From Candidatus Zixiibacteriota bacterium (GTDB lineage Bacteria; Zixibacteria; MSB-5A5; UM-FILTER-46-8): 32,313 nt of DNA. Below the pieces are notes generated by a model that was not told the origin of the DNA, searched no databases, and was given only the letters and a program-made list of their open reading frames with translations. The position numbers were made by a program, and so were the translations under genes. The DNA lies in contig WJIJ01000098.1 of NCBI GenBank assembly GCA_014730345.1, forward strand, positions 1 through 32,313. The letters are read 5' to 3'. Positions 1 to 7,947 of the stretch are shown here, piece after piece (position 1 is the first letter of the stretch; every line of letters begins with the position of its first letter).

Positions 1-1
1 A

Positions 2-739
2 AAAGGTGAATCAGTCAGGCACGAAACTTTGCTATGGGATGAGGCTAAACAGGAATGCCGGGTGATGCGAAGCAAGGAAGAATCGGCGGATTACCGTTAT
101 TTTCCGGAACCGGATTTGCCCCTGCTCGCATTGGATGATAAATGGATAGAGGAGATTCAGAAATCACTTCCCGAACTGCCCGACGCGAAAATGAAACGTT
201 TCCGGGAGCAATACGGTTTATCAGGTTATGAAAGCAGTCTCCTGTGCGCGGAAAAGAATATCAGCTTGTTTTATGAAAATGTTGTCGATGGATATAGCAA
301 CTATAAAAATGCCGCCAACTGGGTATTGGGAGAAGTGTTCAGGGAGATGAAAGAGCGGAATGTGGAGATAGATGATTTGAAAATCTCCGCCGAGGGCTTT
401 CGTGAATTGTTGGTATCAATTGATAATGATGAAGTATCACCGAGTTCCGCCAAGATTGTTTTTGCTGGGATGACCGAAACCGGAAAATCATCGAGAGAAA
501 TTATTAAGGCGGAGGGTTTGACGCAGGTATCCAATGAGGCCGAAATCGAAACGATGGTCAGGCAGGTCCTGCGGGAAAATCCGGTACAGCTTGAGCAGTA
601 CCTTGATGGAAAGAATAAGATATATGGATATTTCGTTGGGCAGGTTATGAGGCTTTCGGGAGGAAAGGCCAATCCAGGTATTGTTAACCGAATATTAAAA
701 AAGGCGTTAAACGAAATCAAGGATCGGAACGATGAGTGA
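2..739 (+). CDS. gatB: Aspartyl/glutamyl-tRNA(Asn/Gln) amidotransferase subunit B, 5'-truncated
   Basis: The reading frame is open from base 2 at the window edge, so roughly the first half of the ~475-residue protein is missing. GatB is the tRNA-binding, kinase-like subunit of the GatCAB amidotransferase, which converts Glu-tRNA(Gln) or Asp-tRNA(Asn) to the cognate amide form in the cytoplasm. The visible part begins in the conserved stretch leading to the MRSKEESADYRYFPEPDLPL block (family signature M-R-S-K-E-x-x-x-D-Y-R-Y-F-P-E-P-D). It ends in the YqeY-like helical tail, with NKIYGYFVGQVMR and the G-K-A-N-P segment followed by a terminal helix. The first ATG in view (base 29) is internal, since family sequence continues upstream of it. 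The stop overlaps the purN start by 8 bp (ATGAGTGA), so gatB is the promoter-proximal visible gene of a long operon. No gatA or gatC is in view. Identification is secure. Confidence 0.96.
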   Translation, partial: KGESVRHETLLWDEAKQECRVMRSKEESADYRYFPEPDLPLLALDDKWIEEIQKSLPELPDAKMKRFREQYGLSGYESSLLCAEKNISLFYENVVDGYSNYKNAANWVLGEVFREMKERNVEIDDLKISAEGFRELLVSIDNDEVSPSSAKIVFAGMTETGKSSREIIKAEGLTQVSNEAEIETMVRQVLRENPVQLEQYLDGKNKIYGYFVGQVMRLSGGKANPGIVNRILKKALNEIKDRNDE

Positions 740-1331
740 ACAACCATTAAAACTGGGCGTGCTGGTTTCAGGAAGGGGATCGGATTTGCAATCGATTATC
801 GACGCGATCGAATCCGGGGACCTCAATGCCCGAATCACGGTAGTAATATCAAATAATCCGTCCGCGTACGGTCTCGAGCGGGCGCGCAAATACAATATCC
901 CCGCCGTGGTCCACTCCAGCAAAGATTACTCTAAGAACGCGTTCAGGGAAAGATTTCTCGAGATTTTGAAGTCGTACGATGTTGAGTTGGTGGTGCTTGC
1001 CGGATATCTTAAGAAGATACCGGATACAGTAATAGATAATTATCCCCGGAGGATAATTAATATACATCCCGCCCTTCTCCCAAAGTTCGGGGGAAAGGGG
1101 TTTTACGGCATGCGCGTGCATAAAGCTGTTCTCCAGTCCGGTGAGAAAGAGAGCGGAGTTACGGTACACTTCGTTGATAATAAATATGACCACGGCGAAA
1201 TCATCTATCAGCAAAAAGTGCCGATTAAAGAGGATGATACCCCGGAAACTCTGTCAGAAAGGGTATTGGCGGTTGAACACCAGGTCCTTCCCCGGGTAAT
1301 CGGGATGATTGCAGAGGGCAAAATTAGCTGA
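732..1331 (+). CDS. purN: Phosphoribosylglycinamide formyltransferase (GAR transformylase)
   Basis: PurN transfers a formyl group from 10-formyl-THF to glycinamide ribonucleotide, the third step of de novo purine synthesis. The 199-residue product is of normal family length. It opens with the phosphate-binding LVSGRGSDLQSII loop (residues 11-23). The catalytic trio is visible as N110 and H112 in IINIHPALLP and D153 in the VDNKYDHGEII segment. The usual D-x-G-P here reads D-H-G-E, a small variation. The ATG lies inside the end of gatB (8-bp overlap), implying translational coupling, and the next gene starts 3 bp after the stop. purC and purH occur later in the same operon, so the purine context is consistent. 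Confidence 0.96.
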   Translation: MSEQPLKLGVLVSGRGSDLQSIIDAIESGDLNARITVVISNNPSAYGLERARKYNIPAVVHSSKDYSKNAFRERFLEILKSYDVELVVLAGYLKKIPDTVIDNYPRRIINIHPALLPKFGGKGFYGMRVHKAVLQSGEKESGVTVHFVDNKYDHGEIIYQQKVPIKEDDTPETLSERVLAVEHQVLPRVIGMIAEGKIS

Positions 1332-1334
1332 AAG

Positions 1335-2900
1335 ATGAGATACATTTTATATTTCACATTGATATACATTGCCTTAACCTCAGTTGCCGAATCGGCGGTT
1401 ATTGATGAGGTAAAAATAATCCGTAAAGATGTTTTTGATAGCGAACTCAAAGAACATAATTACTTCTTTTACAAATGGGGTAATGCGTTGCATATCCGTA
1501 CCCGCGACTGGGTCATTCGCGACCAATTGCTTTATGAAACGGGCGATGATGTCGATACGCTGAAAATTTTGGAGACCGAGAGAAACCTGCGTTCGCTGGA
1601 TTTTATAGGTGATGTCGAGACAGAACTTGAATATAACGGCGATTCCAGCGAGGTCGATGTAATACTTACTACCAACGACCAATGGTCTACAATACTCGGG
1701 CTTACCTCCGAAGCGAGTGGGGGTGATTACACCTATGGCGGTGTTCTGGAAGAAGTGAATTTACTGGGTTGGGGCAAGAACCTGCAGGCGGAGTATTATT
1801 CCGGCAATGACCGGCGTGGGCATTACTTATCCTATTACGATTACAATTTCTTCCGCTCCAGGTTCAGGGCTAATTTACTATGGGAAAATGACGGATTTGT
1901 CAGGAACACGAGTTATAGCCTGAGCAAGCCATTCTATTCGCTTGTGGATAAATACTCGTACGGTTTCAGCGGTTTCGATTCCCGCGGCAAAATCCGTTAT
2001 TATTACTCCGGCTCTGAACTTTTCCGTTACGAATCCGAACGGCGCAGTTACAAGCTATACCTTACAAGGTCCTACGGCAAAAATTTTAAAAGGAATTTTT
2101 CAGTTATCGCTTACTATTCCGAAGAGGAATATTCCGCCGACCCCCGGTTCAGCAGATATAGTTCACTTATTCCCGTGGATGAAACCGAAGGGCGCCTTAG
2201 CGTAGGGGCTCATGTGGGCTTGTATAAGTATAAAACAACGAGACTGCTCGATAATTTCGGCAACGTGGAGGATTTGACCCTTGGATGGTGGATAAGCGCC
2301 GAAGTGGGAAGGGCGCTGGATATTTTTGATACCAATGTAGAGCGTACTTACGGCGAGGTATCGCTGAAAACGGCTTTTAATTATCCCGAAAACCTTTATG
2401 TCTCGGCTTCGGTAAAACTGAAATCCCGATTCGATAATGGCTACGAACATGCTTCCTACGGTCCGCTGGTGAAACTCTACTACCGGCATCCTTTCCGTAT
2501 GGTTACAGCGCTACGCGCCATGGGGGTCTGGTATGACCGTCCCGATCCATACCTGATTAACTATATAAGCGGGAAAAACGGTTTGCGCGGTTTCGAAACT
2601 TATGACCTATCCGGGCAGAATTATGTTGTAATGAATATTGAACATCGTTATTATTCCCCCTTTAAATTACTAACGGTCGCTTTCGGCGCGGCGGTCTTTT
2701 ATGACGTTGGCAAGGCATGGTATGAGTTCGCGGGGTATGATTCCTCCGAATGGGAAGCGGATTACGGTTTCGGGTTAAGGTTCGGCTTAACCAAGTCCTC
2801 GGCGTTCAAGGTCGTCCGCGTGGATATCGCTAAATCTACCAGCGAGGACGAGTTTTACCTCTCCTTCGGTACCCAGATGTATTTTACTTTTGGAAGCTAA
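1335..2900 (+). CDS. Omp85/BamA-like outer-membrane beta-barrel protein
   Basis: The product is a 521-residue predicted outer-membrane protein. Residues 1-20 form a signal peptide (MRYILYFTLIYIALTSVAES). Residues ~50-115 resemble a single POTRA domain: a strand, then D-x-x-L-L-Y-E-T-G-D with the E-R-N-L-R-S-L-x-F helix, as in FpvA/BamA-type POTRA repeats. The remaining ~400 residues are rich in alternating aromatic and polar strands typical of a 16-stranded barrel. A G-L-R-G-F segment near residues 414-418 matches the (V/L)-R-G-(F/Y) loop-6 motif of the Omp85 superfamily. With one POTRA it is too small to be BamA itself (normally five). It resembles short D15/TamA-like or lipid/protein translocation pores. 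It sits between purN and a glycosyltransferase with 3-bp and 11-bp junctions, so it is cotranscribed. Its substrate cannot be told from sequence. Confidence 0.8.
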   Translation: MRYILYFTLIYIALTSVAESAVIDEVKIIRKDVFDSELKEHNYFFYKWGNALHIRTRDWVIRDQLLYETGDDVDTLKILETERNLRSLDFIGDVETELEYNGDSSEVDVILTTNDQWSTILGLTSEASGGDYTYGGVLEEVNLLGWGKNLQAEYYSGNDRRGHYLSYYDYNFFRSRFRANLLWENDGFVRNTSYSLSKPFYSLVDKYSYGFSGFDSRGKIRYYYSGSELFRYESERRSYKLYLTRSYGKNFKRNFSVIAYYSEEEYSADPRFSRYSSLIPVDETEGRLSVGAHVGLYKYKTTRLLDNFGNVEDLTLGWWISAEVGRALDIFDTNVERTYGEVSLKTAFNYPENLYVSASVKLKSRFDNGYEHASYGPLVKLYYRHPFRMVTALRAMGVWYDRPDPYLINYISGKNGLRGFETYDLSGQNYVVMNIEHRYYSPFKLLTVAFGAAVFYDVGKAWYEFAGYDSSEWEADYGFGLRFGLTKSSAFKVVRVDIAKSTSEDEFYLSFGTQMYFTFGS

Positions 2901-4386
2901 AGAGAAAACCTACACCATATATTTTATCGCTCTATTATTTATAGTTGCCGCGATACGATTGTCGGTAATCGGTCTTTCGCAGTTGACTCCCCAGGAAGCG
3001 TATTACTGGAACTATGCCCAGCATCCTGACTGGTCTTATTTCGACCATCCTCCGGCGGCATCCCTGCTGATTAAATCCGGCACTTTGATATTCGGCGATA
3101 ATTCCTTCGGAGTCCGGTTTGGCGGAGTGATTCTATCATCTTTGCTTGCGTTGATAACGTTTCTTTTTGTCCGGCGGCTGTTTAACGCGCGGGTCGCGTT
3201 TTATTCTGTTTTCCTGTTTAGCGTAACCTGGATATTCGCCGTCGGGGCGGTGGTGACCACCCCGGATACCCCCATGTTCCTTTTCTGGGTTTTGTGCCTT
3301 GTATTGATTTATTACGCGGTGCGTAAGGAATCGTTCTGGTTGTTCGTTCTCTGGGGATTATCGGCGGGACTGGGTTTTGCATCCAAGTACACTATGGCGC
3401 TGGTGTTCCCATCGGCGTTTTTATTCCTGTTGATGACCGGAAAATTTCGCAGTTTGAAGATATGGGTTTACTTCGCTGGGGGTTGTATCGCTTCGCTTAT
3501 AACCGCTTTTCCAGTATTCTACTGGAACTACCTCCACGAATGGGCGTCATTCGCGTTTCAGACTACCCGAAGGGCTGGAGAGATGTCCCGTTTCCGGTTC
3601 GATATGTTCTTTGGATTTTTAGGAAGCCAGATGGCGATTATAACGCCATTTATCTTTCCATTCGTGATATATGCCATTTACAAGTCTTTCATAAAAGGGC
3701 GGGGAGAAAAGGATAACCGCTATATCCTGCTATTTTGTTTTTCCGCTCCCATAATTATTTTATTTACACTTGTATCTTTCCGCGGCTGGGTCAAAATGAA
3801 CTGGCCGGTAGCCGGGTATTTCCCCGGGATTATCGCCTTGTGCGCCCTTTTCGAAGATAAGATATATCCAAGGCCGGCATGGATGAAAAGAACCTGGCGG
3901 AAGTACGCGGTATTCGCGGTCTCATTCGCCATAGCAGTTACTTCTTTGTCCTATATACACAGCTTCTTTCCGATTCTACCTATGGGCAAGGCTGATACCA
4001 TGGCAGGATGGCGGGAAACGGCGGAGGTTGTCGATTTTTACCGGCGAAGACATATAGCCAATAATCCGAACAATATAATCGGCTATGAATATAAAATAGC
4101 ATCGGAAATGGCATTTTACACGGAAGGCAAGCCGGACACCAAGTCGGACAATTATGTTGGCCGGCACGGACTGTCTTACAGGTTCTGGTCGGACCCGCGA
4201 AATCATATTGGCGAGGACTTTTTGTTTGTTTATGACAGCCGTTATAAATACCAACCGGAGAGCGCGTTGCTGGGGGCGTTTAAATACATTTCTCCGGTCA
4301 GGAGGCTCAAGATTTACGGTATTGGCGGAGAACTGTTTTCGGTGAGGATAATTAAGTGTTATGAGTATCAGGGCGTTGATGGCTGA
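2890..4386 (+). CDS. GT-C glycosyltransferase, family 39 / ArnT-like (lipid-linked sugar donor)
   Basis: This is an integral membrane protein of 498 residues with about 10-12 hydrophobic segments. The first periplasmic loop carries the motif TPQEAYYWNYA followed by Y-F-D-H-P-P at residues ~32-55, diagnostic of PMT/ArnT-type glycosyltransferases that use polyprenyl-phosphate sugars. The acidic residue of QEAYYW is the expected catalytic/metal-binding position. A second conserved segment, T-T-P-D-T-P-M-F, lies near residue 122. The C-terminal ~130 residues form a soluble periplasmic domain. Translation apparently starts at TTG 2890 inside the end of the Omp85-like gene (11-bp overlap); there is no clear ribosome-binding site, which fits translational coupling. 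The next gene is GtrA-like, a family that often accompanies lipid-linked sugar transfer. Acceptor (lipid A, protein or polysaccharide) is unknown. Confidence 0.88.
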   Translation: MEAKEKTYTIYFIALLFIVAAIRLSVIGLSQLTPQEAYYWNYAQHPDWSYFDHPPAASLLIKSGTLIFGDNSFGVRFGGVILSSLLALITFLFVRRLFNARVAFYSVFLFSVTWIFAVGAVVTTPDTPMFLFWVLCLVLIYYAVRKESFWLFVLWGLSAGLGFASKYTMALVFPSAFLFLLMTGKFRSLKIWVYFAGGCIASLITAFPVFYWNYLHEWASFAFQTTRRAGEMSRFRFDMFFGFLGSQMAIITPFIFPFVIYAIYKSFIKGRGEKDNRYILLFCFSAPIIILFTLVSFRGWVKMNWPVAGYFPGIIALCALFEDKIYPRPAWMKRTWRKYAVFAVSFAIAVTSLSYIHSFFPILPMGKADTMAGWRETAEVVDFYRRRHIANNPNNIIGYEYKIASEMAFYTEGKPDTKSDNYVGRHGLSYRFWSDPRNHIGEDFLFVYDSRYKYQPESALLGAFKYISPVRRLKIYGIGGELFSVRIIKCYEYQGVDG

Positions 4387-4825
4387 TATAAAACCTGACG
4401 GTAAAATTCTATTCATACCGGTAAGATTTATCAAGTTTTCCATAGTGGGCGGTAGCGGCGTGCTGGTGAACATGGGCATGCTTTATATTCTTACCGAATG
4501 GATTGGTATCCATTATGTTATCTCGGCAGTGGCCGCGATTGAACTTTCGATAATCGTTAACTTTCTTCTAAATGATATATGGACCTGGGGCGACAGGAAA
4601 GACTTGACAGGCAGCCGATTTTTTACGAGAATGTTAAAGTACAACATCTCGGCGGCGGCGGCGGCATTTACGGGCAACTTTATAACATTAATAGTGTTGA
4701 CTGAATTATTCGGCGTCTATTATATATTTTCCAACCTTGCCGGTATCGCTGTTGGAGTGTTGATAAACTTTTTCTTAAATGACAGATGGACGTATAGAAT
4801 AAAGGATAATTATGGCGGCAAATGA
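4379..4825 (+). CDS. GtrA-like membrane protein (putative polyprenyl-linked sugar flippase)
   Basis: The product is a small membrane protein of 148 residues with four predicted helices. It begins K-F-S-I-V-G-G-S-G-V-L-V-N and has two internal repeats ending in N-F-L-L-N-D-x-W-T-W and N-F-F-L-N-D-R-W-T-Y, the hallmark of the GtrA/PF04138 family. GtrA proteins are thought to move undecaprenyl-phosphate-linked sugars across the inner membrane. I prefer the ATG at 4379: AGGG lies 5 bp upstream, and the overlap with the preceding stop (ATGGCTGA, 8 bp) matches other junctions here. ATG 4361 in the same frame would add six residues but has no well-spaced ribosome-binding site. The location after a GT39-type transferase suggests flippase and transferase act together. 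The purC start lies inside this gene's end. Confidence 0.87.
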   Translation: MADIKPDGKILFIPVRFIKFSIVGGSGVLVNMGMLYILTEWIGIHYVISAVAAIELSIIVNFLLNDIWTWGDRKDLTGSRFFTRMLKYNISAAAAAFTGNFITLIVLTELFGVYYIFSNLAGIAVGVLINFFLNDRWTYRIKDNYGGK

Positions 4826-5726
4826 CGCACTGATAAAAGTTGAACTTCCCGGTCTTAAACCTTTGCGTTCCGGCAAAGTAAGAGACATTTACGACCTGGG
4901 GGATAATTACCTGTTTGTAACCACTGACAGGATATCGGCTTTCGACGTGGTAATGAAGCAGGGGATTCCACGCAAGGGTGAAATGCTTAACCGGATATCT
5001 GCATTCTGGTTCGACTATCTCGAAGAGGTTTTTCCCAATCACCTGATTACGGCCGATTTCGATAAGTATCCGGATAGCCTTAAAAAGTACGAAGTACTGC
5101 GTGACAGGTCCATGCTGGTTAAAAAGGTTGAACGGGTGGATGTGGAGTGTATAGTCCGCGGTTTTATTACAGGTTCGGCATGGAAGCAGTACAAAAAGCT
5201 CGAAGAGGTTGATGGCAGGAAACTTTTATATGGCAATTATATCCCTGCTTCAATGGTGGAATCGGACAAATTTCCGGAACCGATTTTCACCCCATCCACC
5301 AAGGAAGAGAATGGACATGATATAAATATATCCCTGGATAAATATTACGAATTGATCGGTAAATCCCGCGGGGATGAGATAATTTCAGGGAGTATAGAAC
5401 TTTATAAAGAGGCCTATGAATACGCGTTCTCAAAAGGAATAATCATCGCCGACACCAAGTTCGAATTCGGCATCGACAATGGTAAGCTTATCCTGATAGA
5501 TGAAATTTTCACGCCCGATTCCTCGAGATTCTGGCGCAGGGATAAGTTTATCCCCGGGTATCCCCAGGTGAGTTTTGACAAGCAGTATCTTCGCGACTGG
5601 CTAAAGAATGTCGATTGGCATGGCGAAGGGGAACCGCCGGATTTGCCGGAAGAAGTTATAGAAAACACAGCCGCGAAATACCGTGAAGCATTTACAACAT
5701 TGACCGGGATGGATATAGATGATTAG
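4812..5726 (+). CDS. purC: Phosphoribosylaminoimidazole-succinocarboxamide synthase (SAICAR synthetase)
   Basis: PurC joins aspartate to CAIR with ATP hydrolysis, giving SAICAR in purine synthesis. The 304-residue product belongs to the longer form of the family (~290-310, yeast ADE1-like) rather than the ~237-residue E. coli form. Key segments are the ATP-binding GKVRDIYDLGDNYLFVTTDR (residues ~16-35), S-A-F-D-V with R-K-G-E-M-L-N, the V-R-G-F-I-T-G-S-A-W-K block near 117, P-x-F-T-P-S-T-K, and the D-E-I-F-T-P-D-S-S-R-F-W block near 230. All are intact. An AAAGGA ribosome-binding site precedes the ATG, which lies 14 bp inside the GtrA-like gene. The stop overlaps purH by 8 bp. Confidence 0.97.
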   Translation: MAANDALIKVELPGLKPLRSGKVRDIYDLGDNYLFVTTDRISAFDVVMKQGIPRKGEMLNRISAFWFDYLEEVFPNHLITADFDKYPDSLKKYEVLRDRSMLVKKVERVDVECIVRGFITGSAWKQYKKLEEVDGRKLLYGNYIPASMVESDKFPEPIFTPSTKEENGHDINISLDKYYELIGKSRGDEIISGSIELYKEAYEYAFSKGIIIADTKFEFGIDNGKLILIDEIFTPDSSRFWRRDKFIPGYPQVSFDKQYLRDWLKNVDWHGEGEPPDLPEEVIENTAAKYREAFTTLTGMDIDD

Positions 5727-7278
5727 CGATAGGGAGAGATACGCTTTAATATCGGTTGCCGATAAATCAGGAATTGAGGATTTTGTCCGGGGGCTGGCTA
5801 TAAAAGGCATTAAAATTATATCCACCGGCGGAACCGCAAAATATCTAATTGATAATGGGATCGAATGCCATAGGGTAGAGGACATTACCGGGTTCGCGGA
5901 CCTTTTCGACGGCAGGGTCAAGACACTGCATCCTAAAATCTTCGGCGGTATCCTGGCGGACCGGACTAAAGACGAACATTTGAGAACCGCGCTTGATAAT
6001 GACATACCTATTATCGATATAGTGGCGGTCAATCTGTATCCTTTTGAAGAAACTGTAAACCGTGAGGAGGTTAGTGAAGAAGAAGCTATCGAGAATATCG
6101 ATATCGGCGGAGTAGCCTTGATACGGGCGGCGGCAAAGAATTTTCGTTCGGTTTACGTGGTTACTGATTCGGAGAGCTATCAAAAGGTCCTGGATGATAT
6201 TAACAATGCATCCGAATCAGTAAAATTTCGCGCGGAACTTGCCGAGAAAGCATTCCGGCATACCGCTTATTATGATTCGTTAATAAGCTCCTATTTCAGT
6301 TTCCGTCACGATGTTGATGAGAAAGCCCCATCTAAAATCATTTCCGGGTATTCCAAAGTATCCGATTTGCGCTATGGCGAAAATCCCCATCAAAAGGCGG
6401 CGCTGTATCGGAATCCATATTTCAATGGCGTGAGTTTGGCGCGTACAGTTGTGCATTCAGGAAAAGAACTTTCATTCAATAATATATACGACCTCGATTC
6501 GGTGCTGGGTATGTTGCTGGATTTCGATGAACCCTTCGCGTGCGTGGTCAAGCACACCAATCCATGCGGAGCGGCGGTCTCCGATAATCTCGCGCAAGCC
6601 TACGCTGATGCCCTTGCCGGCGATGAGGTTTCCGCTTTCGGCGGAATAGTTGGGGTTAACCGGGTGGTGGATATGGAAACCGCCGAAAAAATCCATAAAA
6701 CCTTTTTCCTCGAATGTATAATCGCCCCGGGTTATGAAGATGAAGCGCTCGCCCTGCTGAAGAAGAAGAAGAACCGGAGGGTAGTATCCTGCGGCGATTT
6801 GAAAACTTACTTGCAGGAAACGTGCTGGGAACCCCGGTATATAATGGGCGGGATGCTTTTGCAGTCGAAAGACCGTTTCAAAGAAGGCGGTTTCGAATTT
6901 GAAACAGTTACTGAAGTAAAGCCCGATGAGGGCCAGCTCAGGGACCTTTCATTTGCCATGAAAATCGTAAAGCATATAAAATCCAACGCGATCGTGATAT
7001 GTAATGGCACTAAAACGGTTGGAGTTGGAGCGGGGCAGACCAGCAGGGTAGATTCGGCCATGATAGCTGTGCGTAAGGCGGGAGACAAAGCCGATGGGGC
7101 GGTCGCGGCATCCGATGCATTTTTCCCGATGCCCGATGGCCTCGAAACCCTTGCCCGAGCCGGCGTTAGCGCCGTGGTGCAACCGGGAGGTTCTAAAAAG
7201 GATCCAGACGTAATTGAAGCGGCTAACCAGATGGGGATAGCTATGGTCTTTACCGGGGAGCGCCATTTTAAGCATTGA
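5719..7278 (+). CDS. purH: Bifunctional AICAR formyltransferase / IMP cyclohydrolase
   Basis: PurH performs the last two steps of IMP synthesis: formylation of AICAR and ring closure. Length (519 residues) is normal. The N-terminal cyclohydrolase domain carries S-V-x-D-K-S-G, S-T-G-G-T-A-K, the D-G-R-V-K-T-L-H-P-K-I-F-G-G-I segment and the N-L-Y-P-F block. The C-terminal formyltransferase domain carries L-R-Y-G-E-N-P-H-Q and the catalytic K278-H279 in V-K-H-T-N-P-C-G. The C-terminus has S-D-A-F-F-P-x-x-D and Q-P-G-G-S. The start overlaps purC by 8 bp (ATGATTAG). It is the last gene of the gatB-purN-purC-purH operon; 135 bp of noncoding sequence follow, with a hairpin at 7342-7371. Confidence 0.98.
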   Translation: MISDRERYALISVADKSGIEDFVRGLAIKGIKIISTGGTAKYLIDNGIECHRVEDITGFADLFDGRVKTLHPKIFGGILADRTKDEHLRTALDNDIPIIDIVAVNLYPFEETVNREEVSEEEAIENIDIGGVALIRAAAKNFRSVYVVTDSESYQKVLDDINNASESVKFRAELAEKAFRHTAYYDSLISSYFSFRHDVDEKAPSKIISGYSKVSDLRYGENPHQKAALYRNPYFNGVSLARTVVHSGKELSFNNIYDLDSVLGMLLDFDEPFACVVKHTNPCGAAVSDNLAQAYADALAGDEVSAFGGIVGVNRVVDMETAEKIHKTFFLECIIAPGYEDEALALLKKKKNRRVVSCGDLKTYLQETCWEPRYIMGGMLLQSKDRFKEGGFEFETVTEVKPDEGQLRDLSFAMKIVKHIKSNAIVICNGTKTVGVGAGQTSRVDSAMIAVRKAGDKADGAVAASDAFFPMPDGLETLARAGVSAVVQPGGSKKDPDVIEAANQMGIAMVFTGERHFKH

Positions 7279-7341
7279 TTGATACTGGGTCTCACAGCAA
7301 CTTGCCGTTCAACAACATCTTGCGATTTTAATAAAAATTAA

Positions 7342-7371
7342 ACTTGCAAAAGGCACCTTAGTGCCTTAAGT
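7342..7371 (+). terminator. Hairpin after purH, possible weak terminator or attenuator
   Basis: A 7-bp perfect stem, AAGGCAC/GTGCCTT with a CTTA loop (7350-7367), is extended by ACTT/AAGT pairing across a four-base bulge. It is followed by TTTCATTT rather than a clean T run, so termination may be partial. The hairpin is flanked by two identical AAACTTGC copies (7340-7347 and 7382-7389). The element lies between purH and the Smg-like gene and could separate the purine operon from it. Confidence 0.45.
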
Positions 7372-7413
7372 TTCATTTAGCAAACTTGCGTATATTGACA
7401 ACCGGAGATTGTT

Positions 7414-7893
7414 TTGGGTGAGAAAATACTTGAAATTGTAATATATCTTGTCAAACGGCTTGAAGAGAACGGCGGAAGGCTGGATAAAATAAATGAGATG
7501 GCTGAAGACCTTCGCAGTCAGGGATTTACCGACAATGAGATAAACAGCGCCTATATGTGGGTCATTGATCAATATCGTCAGCCGGGTTTCATAGTACACC
7601 GGTCCGGAAATCTAAATAAAACGGATTTTCGCAGGGTCCTTTCCGAGTTTGAAAGGAACTTCTTCACCACCGAGGGATATGGGGCTTTGATACAAATGAG
7701 AAACCTCGGTCTAATTGATGATACTCAATTGGAGATGATAATTGAGCGGGCGATGCTCAGCGGGCAAAATCAACTCGATGCCGATTCGGTAAGAACGCTG
7801 GCATGGTCGTTTATGATTACTAACACACCCGGGGATCAATCGAACTTGAGTTTGAGTGTTCTTGATTTCGGCGATAATCCCCAGGTTCATTGA
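7414..7893 (+). CDS. smg: Smg/DUF494 family protein
   Basis: This 159-residue soluble protein matches the Smg (DUF494) family. The N-terminal helix runs ILEIVIYLVKRLEEN, then an L-x-x-Q-G-F-x-x-x-E-I-x-x-A-x-x-W-V region. The C-terminal half has F-T-T-E-G-Y-G-x-L-I-Q-M and ends the core with Q-L-E-M-I-I-E-R-A-M. The molecular role of Smg is not established; in proteobacteria smg sits beside dprA and topA-related genes, which are not seen here. The start is TTG 7414, supported by GGAG seven bases upstream; no ATG is available in frame nearby. It has a clear terminator downstream (7915-7943) and may be monocistronic. Confidence 0.82.
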   Translation: MGEKILEIVIYLVKRLEENGGRLDKINEMAEDLRSQGFTDNEINSAYMWVIDQYRQPGFIVHRSGNLNKTDFRRVLSEFERNFFTTEGYGALIQMRNLGLIDDTQLEMIIERAMLSGQNQLDADSVRTLAWSFMITNTPGDQSNLSLSVLDFGDNPQVH

Positions 7894-7914
7894 TTTAAAT
7901 ATAATTTGGGCTAA

Positions 7915-7943
7915 ACCGCAGGTTTTTACCTGCGGTATTTTTT
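7915..7943 (+). terminator. Rho-independent terminator after smg, abutting coaBC
   Basis: A perfect 9-bp stem, ACCGCAGGT / ACCTGCGGT, has a TTTT loop and is followed by a six-base T run (7938-7943). It ends four bases before the coaBC start codon, leaving no room for an ordinary ribosome-binding site downstream of it. Confidence 0.85.
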
Positions 7944-7947
7944 ACGC

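Noticed and set aside
1335-2900. Omp85-like protein as BamA itself
   Set aside because: Only one POTRA-like domain is visible and the length (521) is well below BamA.
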